From positions 1-55,824 of the forward strand of contig CASERN010000001.1 in the NCBI GenBank assembly GCA_949290355.1: DNA of 55,824 nucleotides. Direction: 5' to 3'. The notes under the pieces were generated by a model, which did not search any database, was not told where the DNA came from, and saw nothing but the letters and a program-made list of their open reading frames with translations. Source of the stretch: an uncultured bacterium (lineage in GTDB: Bacteria > Cyanobacteriota > Vampirovibrionia > Gastranaerophilales > Gastranaerophilaceae). Position 1 is the stretch's first letter; the number at the start of each line of letters is the position of its first letter. The position numbers and the translations under genes were made by a program. This document shows, in pieces, positions 7,903 through 17,056 of the stretch.

Positions 7903-9271
7903 CTTTAACTACCTCTTCGTTTAATACCAAGAGTTCTTTACTTAAATTCGTAATTGTTCCAGCCCCAAGACCAATTACAACATCATCTTTTTTTAATTGA
8001 GGATAAAGTTCTTTTGCAACATCTGCCATAGACCCTTTTATATATTCACAAGGAATTGAAATATGATTTGATAACTCTTGAGCAAATCTCTCAGAATTAA
8101 TGCCAGGAATTTCATCCTCAGAAGCAGCATATACATCTGTTACAATAACCTTATCAACTCTTGAAAATGCATCTAAAAATTCATTCCATAGATTTTTTAA
8201 TCTTGAATATCTATGAGGTTGAAATACTGCAATAATATGTTTTCCATTCATTCCTTCAGCTGAAGACAAAGTCGCTTTTATTTCAGTAGGATGATGAGCA
8301 TAATCGTCATATACAACAACCCCGTTAAACTCTGCCACTTTTTGAAATCTTCTGCCCATACCAGAAAAAGTAGCAAAATGAGGTTTTACAAGATTTATAT
8401 CTACACCTGCCTGATGAAGACTTGCAAGTACAGATAATGCATTATATACATTATGTTTGCCTCTCAGAATAATTTTTAAATCTGTTAAAAATTCTCCCCT
8501 ATAATAAATGTCAAAAGTCGTACATTCAGGCATAAATTTTATATTTTTGGCCGTATAATCTGCATCGTCAAGGCCAAAAGTTAATGTCTTATGACTATGA
8601 AGACTCCTTGTAGCATCACAATCCTTATTTACAAGTACAACTGATGTCTCAGGAATATTAGATATAAATTTTTCAAATGTTTCTAAAATAGATTTTAATC
8701 CATCCTTATAAAAGTCAAGATGATCCGGCTCCAAATTATTAATTACACATATATTCGGAGAGTATTTAACAATAGTTCCATCACTTTCATCAAGTTCTGC
8801 TGCAAAAAATTTCCCATCTTGAGAGTGTGCATTACAGCCAATTTCTGGAATAATCCCTCCAACGACATAAGACGGTTTTAAGCCGGCTTTTTCTAAAACA
8901 TAAGATGACAAGCCACTTGTTGTAGTTTTTCCATGCGTTCCCGAGTAACCCAAGAAAAATTTTCCCCATCTCGATATCTCTGCCAAAATATCAGAGCGAT
9001 GATAAACCTTTAATCCTAATTCTTTTGCTCGAATCATTTCAGGATTATTTTCTCTTATTGCAGTACTTGCTACAACTACTGCATCAGAAGGTACATTTTC
9101 TTTTTTCTGACCTATATATACCTTTGCACCTAAATCTCTTAATTTATCAATATATTTACTGTCAACTATATCCGAGCCTGAAACTTCACATCCGTTTTCC
9201 AACAGATATTTAGCCAAGCCACTCATTCCTACACCGCCTATTGCGATAAAATAATATTTACGTTTTTCCAA
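7892..9271 (-). CDS. murC: UDP-N-acetylmuramate--L-alanine ligase
   Basis: MurC adds L-Ala to UDP-MurNAc. The 459 residues contain the N-terminal GGVGMSGLA nucleotide-binding loop (12-20), the Mur-ligase P-loop GTHGKTTTS (111-119), ELDESDGT, NNLEPDHLDFY, the FSGMGRRFQ stretch and DDYAHHPTEI of the C-terminal domain. The start codon is TTG at 9271, supported by AGGGA seven bases upstream. A perfect -10 TATAAT lies at 9286-9291 on the minus strand, giving a very short leader. It heads the murC-murB-ddl-ftsQ-nadE operon. Confidence 0.96.
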   Translation of the reverse strand: MEKRKYYFIAIGGVGMSGLAKYLLENGCEVSGSDIVDSKYIDKLRDLGAKVYIGQKKENVPSDAVVVASTAIRENNPEMIRAKELGLKVYHRSDILAEISRWGKFFLGYSGTHGKTTTSGLSSYVLEKAGLKPSYVVGGIIPEIGCNAHSQDGKFFAAELDESDGTIVKYSPNICVINNLEPDHLDFYKDGLKSILETFEKFISNIPETSVVLVNKDCDATRSLHSHKTLTFGLDDADYTAKNIKFMPECTTFDIYYRGEFLTDLKIILRGKHNVYNALSVLASLHQAGVDINLVKPHFATFSGMGRRFQKVAEFNGVVVYDDYAHHPTEIKATLSSAEGMNGKHIIAVFQPHRYSRLKNLWNEFLDAFSRVDKVIVTDVYAASEDEIPGINSERFAQELSNHISIPCEYIKGSMADVAKELYPQLKKDDVVIGLGAGTITNLSKELLVLNEEVVKVGS

Positions 9272-9419
9272 AATTCTATCCCTAAATTATACTATATTAA
9301 CATCTATATTTATAATTATAATACATAAAAACCTGATTTTGCGTTTTTTTACTATTTGTAAATATTAATTTTTAGCAGTTTAATGTCAAAAAAATTTTTT
9401 TTTGGATTTTAACTAAAAT

Positions 9420-9986
9420 ATGAACAATCTACTATTAACTTACAAAAATATTAAACAACTCCCAAAAGCTATTATATATGCAAAAACAAATATCCCTTAT
9501 TATGATGTTGTTACAAATTCCAGTTATACCCTTAATCTTTATAAAATGGCTGATCCCCAAAAAGGCAATTATGTAGGACAAATGCTCGGTAGAGTACTAA
9601 GAAAAGTTGATTGCTCTGAAATTTACCCAAATCAAATAACCTGTGATGTTTTTGAAATTCACACTTTATTAATGGCAGAAAAAAACAAGGGATATGGAAG
9701 CAAATTTATCCACTTTGCACAAGCTGAAAGCAAAAAGAATAATTGTAAAGGTCGAGTATTTACCTGTGCAAGCGCATTTTTTGACCCATATGCTCCAAGT
9801 CATATTTTTTATAGAAAACTCGGATTTACGTCCATTAACAGGAGATTAAATAAAGAATTAGATAAATGTATTGAAACAGGTAATAAATTAAAAAGGAAAT
9901 ATGCCAAAGATATACTTATGTACCTACCTGACCCAAAAACTCCAAATTTTCTGCAAAAGATTATAAACTTTATTTTTAATAAATAA
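9420..9986 (+). CDS. GNAT-family acetyltransferase
   Basis: The 188-residue protein carries the acetyl-CoA-binding GNAT core: EIHTLLMAEKNKGYGSKFIHFAQ (strand beta4 and the pyrophosphate loop, with G-Y-G-S in place of the usual Q/RxxGxG/A) near residues 80-100, then a strand and HIFYRKLGF near 137-145, a classical GNAT C-terminal motif. A basic tail and short hydrophobic end (FLQKIINFIFNK) follow. The acceptor is unknown. It is transcribed divergently from murC. The ATG at 9420 has no good ribosome-binding site, so the start is less certain. Confidence 0.7.
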   Translation: MNNLLLTYKNIKQLPKAIIYAKTNIPYYDVVTNSSYTLNLYKMADPQKGNYVGQMLGRVLRKVDCSEIYPNQITCDVFEIHTLLMAEKNKGYGSKFIHFAQAESKKNNCKGRVFTCASAFFDPYAPSHIFYRKLGFTSINRRLNKELDKCIETGNKLKRKYAKDILMYLPDPKTPNFLQKIINFIFNK

Positions 9987-10002
9987 AAATAACTTGAGGA
10001 AG

Positions 10003-10046
10003 AAAGAAAATCAGTCATTGAACATAGCTCAATGACTGACTTTCTT
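10003..10046. terminator. Bidirectional terminator between acetyltransferase and leuS
   Basis: AGTCATTGA (10013-10021) and TCAATGACT (10029-10037) form a perfect 9-bp stem with a 7-base loop, flanked by A-rich and T-rich sequence. It serves both convergent genes. Confidence 0.8.
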
Positions 10047-10062
10047 AATTTATATTTCGATA

Positions 10063-12546
10063 TTATTTAACAACAATATTGACTAATTTTTTAGGTACAA
10101 CAATTGTTTTAACTATTGTTTTACCCTCAGTAAGCTCTTTTATTTTATCACTATTTAAAGCCAACTCTTTAAGCTCATCCTGAGAACAAGATTCATCAGC
10201 TTCTATTTTGTCTTTTACTTTACCGTTTATTTGAACAACAAGAGTAATTGAGCTTGCTTTTGCTAAATTTTCATCCCATTTTGGCCATTCTGCATCATGC
10301 ACAGATTTCACTGAGCCTAAATCATGCCATGCTTCCTCTGTCAAATGAACTGCAACTGGAGACATTAATTTTATCAATGATAAAATTGCAAAGCTTAGAA
10401 CATTTTTATCCTCTTCATCCAAATCAGATTTTTTACCGCGCCAATCATATATAGCATTTACCAATTCTCTATATTTAGATATTACTGTATTGAATTGGAA
10501 ATCATTGGATATATCATTAGTTATACCTTTAATTGCCATATGAACTTCACGAAGCAAATCATCATTATCTTTTTTCTTTAATGAACCTGCTTTTAGCTCA
10601 GGGGAATTAAAAGATACATAATCAGCATTAGAAGAAATTAATCTCCAAACTCTATTCAAGAATTTGTAACATCCTTCTACTCCGGCATCTGACCAATCAA
10701 AATCCCTAGCTGGAGGAGAATCTGACAAAATAAACAACCTTGCGGTATCAGCTCCGTAATTTTCAAAGATTTCATCAGGATCTACTGTATTACCTTTTGA
10801 TTTTGACATTTTAGACCCGTCTTTTAATACCATACCTTGTGTTAAAAGATTTTTGAATGGTTCGTCGAAATCAAGAAGTCCTAAATCCCTTAATGCTTTT
10901 GTAAAAAATCTTGAATATAATAAGTGCAAAATAGCATGTTCTATACCACCAACATATTGATCAACAGGTAACCATTTATTTACCTTATCTTTTGCAAATG
11001 GCATTTTGTCATTTTTTGCATCTGAATATCTCAAATAATACCAACTTGAACATACGAATGTGTCCATTGTATCGGTTTCACGTTTTGCAGGTCCTCCACA
11101 ACAAGGACAAGTTGTATTTACGAAAGTTTTTGATGTTGTAATCGGAGATTTTCCAACCACGGAAAAATCAACATCTTTTGGTAATAATACAGGGAGTTGA
11201 TCTTCTGGAACAGGTTGAATTCCGCATTTTTCACAATACACAACAGGAATTGGAGCACCCCAATATCTTTGACGAGAGACAAGCCAATCACGGAGTCTAT
11301 ATTGAGTTTTAAATTCACCAAAACCTTCATCAACAGCTTTTTGAGTAATAGCTCTTTTAGCGTCTTCATTGCTCATTCCATTGAATTCATTTGAATTTAT
11401 TAAAACACCAGGTTCAGTATAAGCTGCATCTTTGCAATCAGAAGGATTTTCCGGATTTTGAATTACAACTTTAAGTGGAAGGTTGTATTTCTTTGCGAAA
11501 TCAAAATCTCTTGTATCATGTGCAGGAACTGCCATTACTGCTCCTGTTCCATATTCAACTAAAGCATAATCAGCAGTCCACAGAGGGAATTTTTCACCTG
11601 TATAAGGATTTATACAATGTGTTCCTAATGGGACACCTGTTTTTACTCTATCTGTAGACAATCTTTCAATCTCTGTCATTTTGCGTGCGTTAGCACGATA
11701 TGCTTCAACTGCATCTTTATTTTCAGGAGTTGTTAATTCTTCAATGTCTTTATATTCAGGTGCTACAACCAAATAAGTTATACCATGCACGGTATCAGGA
11801 CGAGTTGTATAGACCGGAACTTCTAAATCTTTTTCTACAACTTTAAATCTTAAAATTGCACCTTGAGACTTTCCAATCCAGTTTGCCTGCATTGTTTTTA
11901 CATTATCACCCCAGCCTGTTAATTTATCTAAATCTTCAAGCAGGATTTCAGCATAGTCAGTAATTTTCAAAAACCACTGAGACAAATATTTTTTCTCTAC
12001 AACATGGTCGCATCTCCAACATTTACCATCAATTACTTGTTCATTAGCAAGCACTGTTCCACATTCATCACACCAATTAACAGCGGCTTCTTTTTTATAG
12101 GCCAAACCTTTTTTATACAATTGCAAAAACAGCCATTGAGTCCATTTATAATAATCAGGCTTACAGGTTGTAACTTCTCTGTCCCAATCATATGACAAAC
12201 CTAGCATTTTTAATTGCTTTGTCATATATGCAATATTTTCATCTGTCCATGTTTCAGGATTAGCACCATGCTTCATTGCCGCATTTTCTGCAGGTAAACC
12301 AAAACTATCCCAACCCATCGGATGAAGGACATTATACCCATTCATCTTTTTAAAGCGGGCAATTACATCTGTTATTGTATAATTTCTAACATGTCCCATA
12401 TGAAGCTTGCCTGAAGGGTATGGAAACATTGATAAAGCATAATATTTTGGTTTATCGCTATCATCAGGAGTTTTAAACACTCCATTTTCTTCCCAGATTT
12501 TCTGCCATTTTTTTTCTATTTCTTGAGGGAAATATGCATCTTTCAT
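10063..12546 (-). CDS. leuS: Leucyl-tRNA synthetase
   Basis: This 827-residue class I aminoacyl-tRNA synthetase charges tRNA-Leu. Motifs are FPYPSGKLHMGH (HIGH signature at about 49-52), a Cys4 zinc motif CDECG...CWRC near 170-190, the editing (CP1) domain with TTRPDTVHG, a second Cys cluster (CEKCG, CPCCGG), and GSKMSKSKGN with KMSKS near 579. The C-terminal anticodon-binding and LeuRS-specific domains are complete. A GAGG box precedes the ATG. No T-box or other leader fits in the short upstream space. Confidence 0.97.
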   Translation of the reverse strand: MKDAYFPQEIEKKWQKIWEENGVFKTPDDSDKPKYYALSMFPYPSGKLHMGHVRNYTITDVIARFKKMNGYNVLHPMGWDSFGLPAENAAMKHGANPETWTDENIAYMTKQLKMLGLSYDWDREVTTCKPDYYKWTQWLFLQLYKKGLAYKKEAAVNWCDECGTVLANEQVIDGKCWRCDHVVEKKYLSQWFLKITDYAEILLEDLDKLTGWGDNVKTMQANWIGKSQGAILRFKVVEKDLEVPVYTTRPDTVHGITYLVVAPEYKDIEELTTPENKDAVEAYRANARKMTEIERLSTDRVKTGVPLGTHCINPYTGEKFPLWTADYALVEYGTGAVMAVPAHDTRDFDFAKKYNLPLKVVIQNPENPSDCKDAAYTEPGVLINSNEFNGMSNEDAKRAITQKAVDEGFGEFKTQYRLRDWLVSRQRYWGAPIPVVYCEKCGIQPVPEDQLPVLLPKDVDFSVVGKSPITTSKTFVNTTCPCCGGPAKRETDTMDTFVCSSWYYLRYSDAKNDKMPFAKDKVNKWLPVDQYVGGIEHAILHLLYSRFFTKALRDLGLLDFDEPFKNLLTQGMVLKDGSKMSKSKGNTVDPDEIFENYGADTARLFILSDSPPARDFDWSDAGVEGCYKFLNRVWRLISSNADYVSFNSPELKAGSLKKKDNDDLLREVHMAIKGITNDISNDFQFNTVISKYRELVNAIYDWRGKKSDLDEEDKNVLSFAILSLIKLMSPVAVHLTEEAWHDLGSVKSVHDAEWPKWDENLAKASSITLVVQINGKVKDKIEADESCSQDELKELALNSDKIKELTEGKTIVKTIVVPKKLVNIVVK

Positions 12547-12677
12547 TCTCTAGTCCTCTTTGACTTTTTGTATCTATTTTATATAGATTGAGAAGCTTTT
12601 TCACTCTTATAAATATAACTCAAAACTATTTTTATAGAAGCTTACTTCCGCATTCTCTCCAAATCTACATAAAAATA

Positions 12678-12713
12678 TTAGCACAAAAAAAGTTTTTATG
12701 TATAATAAATAGT
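12678..12713 (+). promoter_or_regulatory. Promoter for a probably leaderless mRNA
   Basis: TATAAT (12701-12706) ends seven bases before the ATG at 12714; TTAGCA (12678-12683) sits 17 bases upstream as a moderate -35. No ribosome-binding site is present between them and the start codon. Confidence 0.6.
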
Positions 12714-13631
12714 ATGAGAAAGATATCCGTTTTATTAACAAGCATTTTTTTACTTATTTTTTCAATTCAATCACCTGCAAGTGCAAATATATTTTCGGGG
12801 CAGATTGCTAAAATTGAACAAAATCGTATATATAAATCAACTTATAATGACATAAAAAATGTTATAGAAAGCCAAACTGTATACACTAATAAATATGATC
12901 TTGACGGACTTGCAACTCTTTATTCAAAAGATTTTGTAAATTCTGACGGTTTTAATAAAGAGACTTATTTCAAATTAATAAAAGAAACTTGGGAAACTTA
13001 TCCGGATATAGTTTACAAGACGAATATTAAAAATATTGAATTTACAGATAACTATGCAATGGCTTTTGTTGACGAAACTGCAATTGCAACTTCAAAAGAA
13101 CAAATTGGAGAATTTGATGTTATTGGGGAATTAAATTCTTTTTCTAAATGTGTATATTTCTTAGAAAAACAAGGCAATAAATGGGTTATTAGCTCTGAAA
13201 AAGTAGTCGAAGAGACTTCATCTTTGAAATATGGAGATGCCAGATTTATAAATATAGAACTTAATACTCCTAAACAAATTGGTGCAGGAAAAAGTTATAC
13301 ATCTACGCTAAAAGTAGATGCTCCAGAGGATAGTGTAGTTATTGCTTCTATAAATAAGGAAAATATTATATATCCACAATCAAAATCAGATGATGCCTTT
13401 AGAAAATTACCTGATGATAATATTCTTGAAAGAATTTTTACGTCTAACAAAAATAACGTAAACGAATATAATGTTGCATCAGTAGGAATTACAAGAGCAG
13501 AAAATTATTCTGAAGATAAAGTCAGAGTCTATATGGGAGGTTTGGCATTTATTATGACAAGAATAAATGTTATACCCGAAAATAAATATATAAAAATTGA
13601 AGAAGAACAAAACAAGAATACAGATAAATAA
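12714..13631 (+). CDS. Exported protein with NTF2/SnoaL-like domain
   Basis: I place the start at 12714: an N-terminal signal peptide begins there (MRKISVLLTSIFLLIFSIQSPASA, cleavage after ASA near residue 24). The longer upstream frame would bury it. The mature part begins with a helical and beta segment typical of NTF2-like (SnoaL/DUF4440) folds: DLDGLATLYSKDFVN, FKLIKETWETYP, FVDETAIAT and CVYFLEKQGNKWVISSEKV. A C-terminal beta-rich domain of about 130 residues is not recognised. It is probably periplasmic. lspA follows after 12 bases, so the two may be co-transcribed. No lipobox is present, so it is not an LspA substrate. 305 residues. Confidence 0.7.
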   Translation: MRKISVLLTSIFLLIFSIQSPASANIFSGQIAKIEQNRIYKSTYNDIKNVIESQTVYTNKYDLDGLATLYSKDFVNSDGFNKETYFKLIKETWETYPDIVYKTNIKNIEFTDNYAMAFVDETAIATSKEQIGEFDVIGELNSFSKCVYFLEKQGNKWVISSEKVVEETSSLKYGDARFINIELNTPKQIGAGKSYTSTLKVDAPEDSVVIASINKENIIYPQSKSDDAFRKLPDDNILERIFTSNKNNVNEYNVASVGITRAENYSEDKVRVYMGGLAFIMTRINVIPENKYIKIEEEQNKNTDK

Positions 13632-13643
13632 AGGACTATAATA

Positions 13644-14105
13644 ATGCAAAAAACAAGTAAGTTTATATATTTCACAATATGTTTTATATTTTTTATATTC
13701 ACTGATCTTTATCTGTCAAATATATTGGTTGAAAACCTTACACACGGATATAAACTTTCAAACTCGGTATTTTCTCTAAATTATATTAAAAATACCGGAG
13801 CTGCATTCAGTATATTGCAAAATTCAAGAGAATTACTTATTATTCTTTCAATGGTAGCTATTGTATTGCTGGTTATGCATGTAATACACCATTTAAAATC
13901 AATATCTCTAAAATCATGCTTTTTTATAGCTTTATTATCAGCAGGAATAGCAGGGAATTTACATGAAAGAATTATTTACGGATATGTAAGAGATTACTTT
14001 CAATTAAACTTTATCAATTTCCCTGTATTTAATATTTCAGATATATTCATAAATATTGGAGTTATTGTCTTAATAGTTTTAATATTAATTAAGAAAACAA
14101 AATGA
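13644..14105 (+). CDS. lspA: Lipoprotein signal peptidase (signal peptidase II)
   Basis: The 153-residue protein has four membrane segments and the family motifs NTGAAFS (near residue 52), GNLHERIIYGYVRDYF (catalytic Asp within VRD) and FPVFNISDIFINIG (second catalytic Asp within ISD). The usual GN-x-x-D-R reads GNLHER here, a Glu for Asp change outside the catalytic pair. The enzyme cleaves prolipoprotein signal peptides in the inner membrane. AAAGGA precedes the ATG. Its stop overlaps the rluD start (ATGA). Confidence 0.92.
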   Translation: MQKTSKFIYFTICFIFFIFTDLYLSNILVENLTHGYKLSNSVFSLNYIKNTGAAFSILQNSRELLIILSMVAIVLLVMHVIHHLKSISLKSCFFIALLSAGIAGNLHERIIYGYVRDYFQLNFINFPVFNISDIFINIGVIVLIVLILIKKTK

Positions 14106-15004
14106 TTATTTATATTGAAGAAAATGATGAAAATAAGAGACTTGACAGTTATTTATCAGAAATAACTCCAGATTTTTCACGTTCTAAAATTCAAAATTTC
14201 ATAAAATCAGGAGCTGTAAAAGTTAATGAAGAAATTAAAAAACCTTCATATGGACTAAAAGAAGGGGATAAAATTCAATTTGAAATACCTGAACAGGATA
14301 CATTAATCATAAAACCCCAAAACATTCCAATTGAAATTGTGTATGAAGATGATAATATGCTTGTTGTAAACAAACCTTCCGGTATGCTTACACATCCTAC
14401 ATCAATTGAAAGAGAAAACACTCTTGTAAACACTCTTTTATACAAATACGGGAATAATCTTTCCGATATTAACGGAGAATTCAGGCGAGGGATTGTACAT
14501 AGACTTGATAGGAATACTTCAGGCCTATTAATGATTGCCAAAAATAACAAAGCTCACGAATTTTTAGCAGAACAAATCAAAAATCATACAATTACTAAAA
14601 AATATTTAGCCATTGTAAAAGGAGTATTAACGGAAAAAGTGTTTGAAATTAATTCTCCAATCGGAAGAAACCCTAATCAACCGCACAAAATGATGGTAGC
14701 AGAAAATGGTAAACCTGCAAAAACAATTGTCAAAGTACTTGATACATTCAAAGATTATACATTTGTGGAACTTACTTTAATAACAGGCAGGACTCATCAA
14801 ATAAGAGTCCATATGAAAAGTATAAATCATCCGATATACAACGATACACTATACGGAGCTGGAACGGGTAAAGTAAAAACTCAAGAACAGGTTTTACAAT
14901 CATACTTTTTAAGGTTTACAAAACCATTTGGAAATGAAATAATAGAATTACAAATCGAACCTGATGAAAAAATTAAAAAAGTTTTAAAATATTTAAGGAG
15001 CTAA
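14102..15004 (+). CDS. RluA-family 23S rRNA pseudouridine synthase (RluD-like)
   Basis: The 300-residue protein has an N-terminal S4 RNA-binding domain (RLDSYLSEITPDFSRSKIQNFIKSGAVKVN) and the catalytic domain with DDNMLVVNKPSGML, GIVHRLDRNTSGLL (catalytic Asp in HRLD) and GRTHQIRVHM. This architecture matches RluD, which modifies helix 69 of 23S rRNA, but RluC-like specificity cannot be excluded. It overlaps lspA by four bases, a common neighbourhood for this gene. Confidence 0.9.
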   Translation: MIIYIEENDENKRLDSYLSEITPDFSRSKIQNFIKSGAVKVNEEIKKPSYGLKEGDKIQFEIPEQDTLIIKPQNIPIEIVYEDDNMLVVNKPSGMLTHPTSIERENTLVNTLLYKYGNNLSDINGEFRRGIVHRLDRNTSGLLMIAKNNKAHEFLAEQIKNHTITKKYLAIVKGVLTEKVFEINSPIGRNPNQPHKMMVAENGKPAKTIVKVLDTFKDYTFVELTLITGRTHQIRVHMKSINHPIYNDTLYGAGTGKVKTQEQVLQSYFLRFTKPFGNEIIELQIEPDEKIKKVLKYLRS

Positions 15005-15008
15005 ACTT

Positions 15009-15371
15009 ATGCAAATAATATCCGTTATAGCAACATTAATTTTATGTTATTTATTGATTATGAATTACCAAGATACAGCAGGTATAACTATTTTAAGCAG
15101 CAATTTCGCTCAGTTATTTAGAATTACCCCATTCACTGCAACTTTGAATATGGCATTATATACTCTTTTGATATTCATTCTTGGAGAAATATCCGCAGTA
15201 TTCTTTTTTATTCCACTATACAAATCTTTGAAAGAAAAATTCAATGCTTATAAAAGAGAATTAGAAAAAGGTTCAATATCAAATACATCAGCAGAAGCAA
15301 AAATCCAAGTTTTAGAAAATAAAATTACAGTGCTTGAAAAAGCTCTTGACGACGCTTTAAAAAATAATTAA
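15009..15371 (+). CDS. LapA-family (DUF1049) membrane protein
   Basis: This 120-residue protein has two membrane segments (about 1-20 and 44-70) separated by a short loop. It ends in a cytoplasmic coiled coil (EAKIQVLENKITVLEKALDDALKNN). This is the usual LapA domain layout; in E. coli LapA works with LapB in lipopolysaccharide assembly control. Here it is the last gene of lspA-rluD-lapA, four bases after rluD, with AAGGAG before its ATG. Its stop codon shares bases with that of the convergent gene at 15368. Confidence 0.65.
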   Translation: MQIISVIATLILCYLLIMNYQDTAGITILSSNFAQLFRITPFTATLNMALYTLLIFILGEISAVFFFIPLYKSLKEKFNAYKRELEKGSISNTSAEAKIQVLENKITVLEKALDDALKNN

Positions 15372-15787
15372 ATTGCTGCAGAAATTACCTCTCCATTATC
15401 ACAATATATTGAAAATTGTATTTCATCTCCATATTCGTTATATTCAATTATAGAAGAAATACTTTTTCCGTCTGGCTTAAAAAAAGAAACACTAACTAAA
15501 CGCCCTGATTCATATTCATAATCTCTTACAGAAGAAATTGTTTTACCATCTTGTCTATAAGTTACATTTTTTATTTCTTTACCACTATCAGGATTATAAA
15601 AACTTATATTTGATAACCTTTCTGTTTCATCAAAAAATAAACATTTCACTATTCGATTATCAGAATTTAAAACCTGAACAACAGACAAGGCATTGTTTTT
15701 ATCATAAACCCTTTTTATTGTACTTAATTTATCTATCTCCATTGAAATATCAGATTTAACATCATTTTTTAAAACACTCGAAATCAT
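15368..15787 (-). CDS. Hypothetical protein with MORN/YD-like beta repeats
   Basis: The 139-residue product lacks a signal peptide and membrane segment. From about residue 60 it contains three or more imperfect repeats of 20-24 residues with the pattern F.(N/K)P(D)(S)GK.I..(V/I)..YEY..G (NPDSGKEIKNVTYRQDGKTI, FKPDGKSISSIIEYNEYGDE). This resembles MORN-variant or toxin-immunity style antiparallel beta repeats. The function is unknown. It converges on lapA with a stop-codon overlap of three bases. Confidence 0.55.
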   Translation of the reverse strand: MISSVLKNDVKSDISMEIDKLSTIKRVYDKNNALSVVQVLNSDNRIVKCLFFDETERLSNISFYNPDSGKEIKNVTYRQDGKTISSVRDYEYESGRLVSVSFFKPDGKSISSIIEYNEYGDEIQFSIYCDNGEVISAAI

Positions 15788-15874
15788 ACATTTTCCCTTT
15801 TTTTAAATTACACTAACAATTATATAAAGTTATTTTTTCATTTATAATTTCAGTGTGTTACAAATTTGTTACAT

Positions 15875-15909
15875 AAAAAAAGGAGCGACTATCCAGCGCT
15901 CCTTTTTTA
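15875..15909. terminator. Strong intrinsic terminator of the YtxH operon
   Basis: AAAAAAGGAGCG pairs with CGCTCCTTTTTT over a 9-base loop, with T runs on both strands. It lies just after the stop of the minus-strand gene at 15928. Confidence 0.88.
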
Positions 15910-15927
15910 TTTAAAATAAACAAATGC

Positions 15928-16200
15928 TTAAGCTTCTTGTTTTGCCTCTTTTTGCTGGTTAATAAGATTTTGAAGTTTTTCTTTAATCTCATCACCTTTC
16001 TTTTGCATATCAGAAACAACATCATCGGCTTTGGATTGAATTTCTTTTACAGTTTCATCGGCACGTCTAAGTGCATCCTTTGCACTGTCTGCAAGCATTG
16101 TTCGAGTTTCTTCCCCAGATTTTGGAGCTAGAAGAACTCCTGCAATAGCACCTATTGCACCACCTACTATAAAACCTGCTAAAAATTTAGTTGCTGACAT
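15928..16200 (-). CDS. YtxH domain protein
   Basis: The 90-residue protein starts with a glycine-rich membrane helix (FLAGFIVGGAIGAIAGVLLAPKSGEETR), the YtxH/gas-vesicle-like signature ending in APKSGEETR. An amphipathic coiled-coil tail of alternating Lys/Glu follows. The family is linked to general stress and envelope functions in Firmicutes, but its biochemical role is unknown. It is the last gene of a four-gene operon that contains a second YtxH protein and a DUF948 protein. Confidence 0.8.
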   Translation of the reverse strand: MSATKFLAGFIVGGAIGAIAGVLLAPKSGEETRTMLADSAKDALRRADETVKEIQSKADDVVSDMQKKGDEIKEKLQNLINQQKEAKQEA

Positions 16201-16269
16201 AATATTACTCCTTTACTGTTTCATCTACATTCTAACAATTTTTCTTTGGTAAATAATTACCAAAAACTA

Positions 16270-16626
16270 CTATTTTTTAAACATATTATAGGCTGTTGTA
16301 AACCCTTTAATTAAACCGCCAAATAAAGTACCAGAAACGATTTTAGTTTTATCAATAAACTTCCCTATAGCGAATTTAAAATCACCTACATTCTTATCTG
16401 TATTTTTTACGATATCATTTATTGAGCTTAAAGTTTGATTCAATTCTTTTAAGGTTGGTTTAAGTTCTGTATTTACAATATTTGATGTTTCATTAAGATT
16501 TTTAACTAAAACTGAAAGATCAATCAAGAGTTTTACTAAAAAGCCTGCTACGACAATTACAATTACACCCGTAGCCCAAGCTAAAAAAGTAAGTCCTTGA
16601 TTCAAAGCAATTTGAGACATTTCCAT
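16270..16626 (-). CDS. DUF948-like membrane protein
   Basis: This 118-residue protein has one N-terminal membrane helix (about 12-38, LAWATGVIVIVVAGFLVKLLIDL). It is followed by a long helical region with the DUF948 pattern: LVKNLNETSNIVNTELKPTLKELNQTLSSINDIV, then a C-terminal amphipathic patch. DUF948 genes typically accompany ytxH, as they do here on both sides. It probably forms membrane-anchored coiled-coil assemblies. The string NQGLTFL near the N-terminus recurs in the membrane protein at 27819. Confidence 0.7.
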   Translation of the reverse strand: MEMSQIALNQGLTFLAWATGVIVIVVAGFLVKLLIDLSVLVKNLNETSNIVNTELKPTLKELNQTLSSINDIVKNTDKNVGDFKFAIGKFIDKTKIVSGTLFGGLIKGFTTAYNMFKK

Positions 16627-16683
16627 TTATTTGATTTCCTTTTACTGATTTTGTGGAACATAAATTTTTAACTTACTTTATAA

Positions 16684-17001
16684 TTAATTTTCATAATTAT
16701 ATTCATCGTCCATCTCTTCAAGCTCTTTTGCTTTTAGTAATTTTTTGGACTTTATCATATTATTAAATTTTCTCAACTGTCTTTCCAATTTATATTTCAT
16801 TAAATCAATGTTTTCAAGAGCTTGTTTTTTAGCTTCTTTAATAGCCGGAGAATTTTTTTCATATAATTCACAAGCAGCATCTTTCAATTGTTTGCGAGAT
16901 TCTTCCCCCGGTTTTGGAGCATAAAGAACTCCTGCAATAAGTCCGCCTACAACACCTGCAAGCAAGCCCATACCGAACATTAATGATTTGTTTTTACTCA
17001 T
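16684..17001 (-). CDS. Second YtxH domain protein
   Basis: A 105-residue paralogue of the protein at 15928 has a Gly-rich membrane helix (MFGMGLLAGVVGGLIAGVLYAPKPGEESRKQL), then a charged helical tail and an acidic end (EEMDDEYNYEN). The APKPGEESR motif after the helix defines the family. A GAGG box lies before the ATG. The pairing of two YtxH proteins around DUF948 suggests a heteromeric envelope complex; that is inference. Confidence 0.78.
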   Translation of the reverse strand: MSKNKSLMFGMGLLAGVVGGLIAGVLYAPKPGEESRKQLKDAACELYEKNSPAIKEAKKQALENIDLMKYKLERQLRKFNNMIKSKKLLKAKELEEMDDEYNYEN

Positions 17002-17056
17002 AACATAACCTCATCTTTCATATATAATTCTAACATATTTTTTTGAATATTACAAG

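Noticed and set aside
11118-11369. Minus-strand ORF overlapping leuS in another frame
   Set aside because: It is an out-of-frame shadow of the LeuRS editing domain.
12547-12677. T-box or leader for leuS
   Set aside because: The space upstream of leuS is short, shows no T-box sequence and lies in the opposite-strand gene's promoter region.
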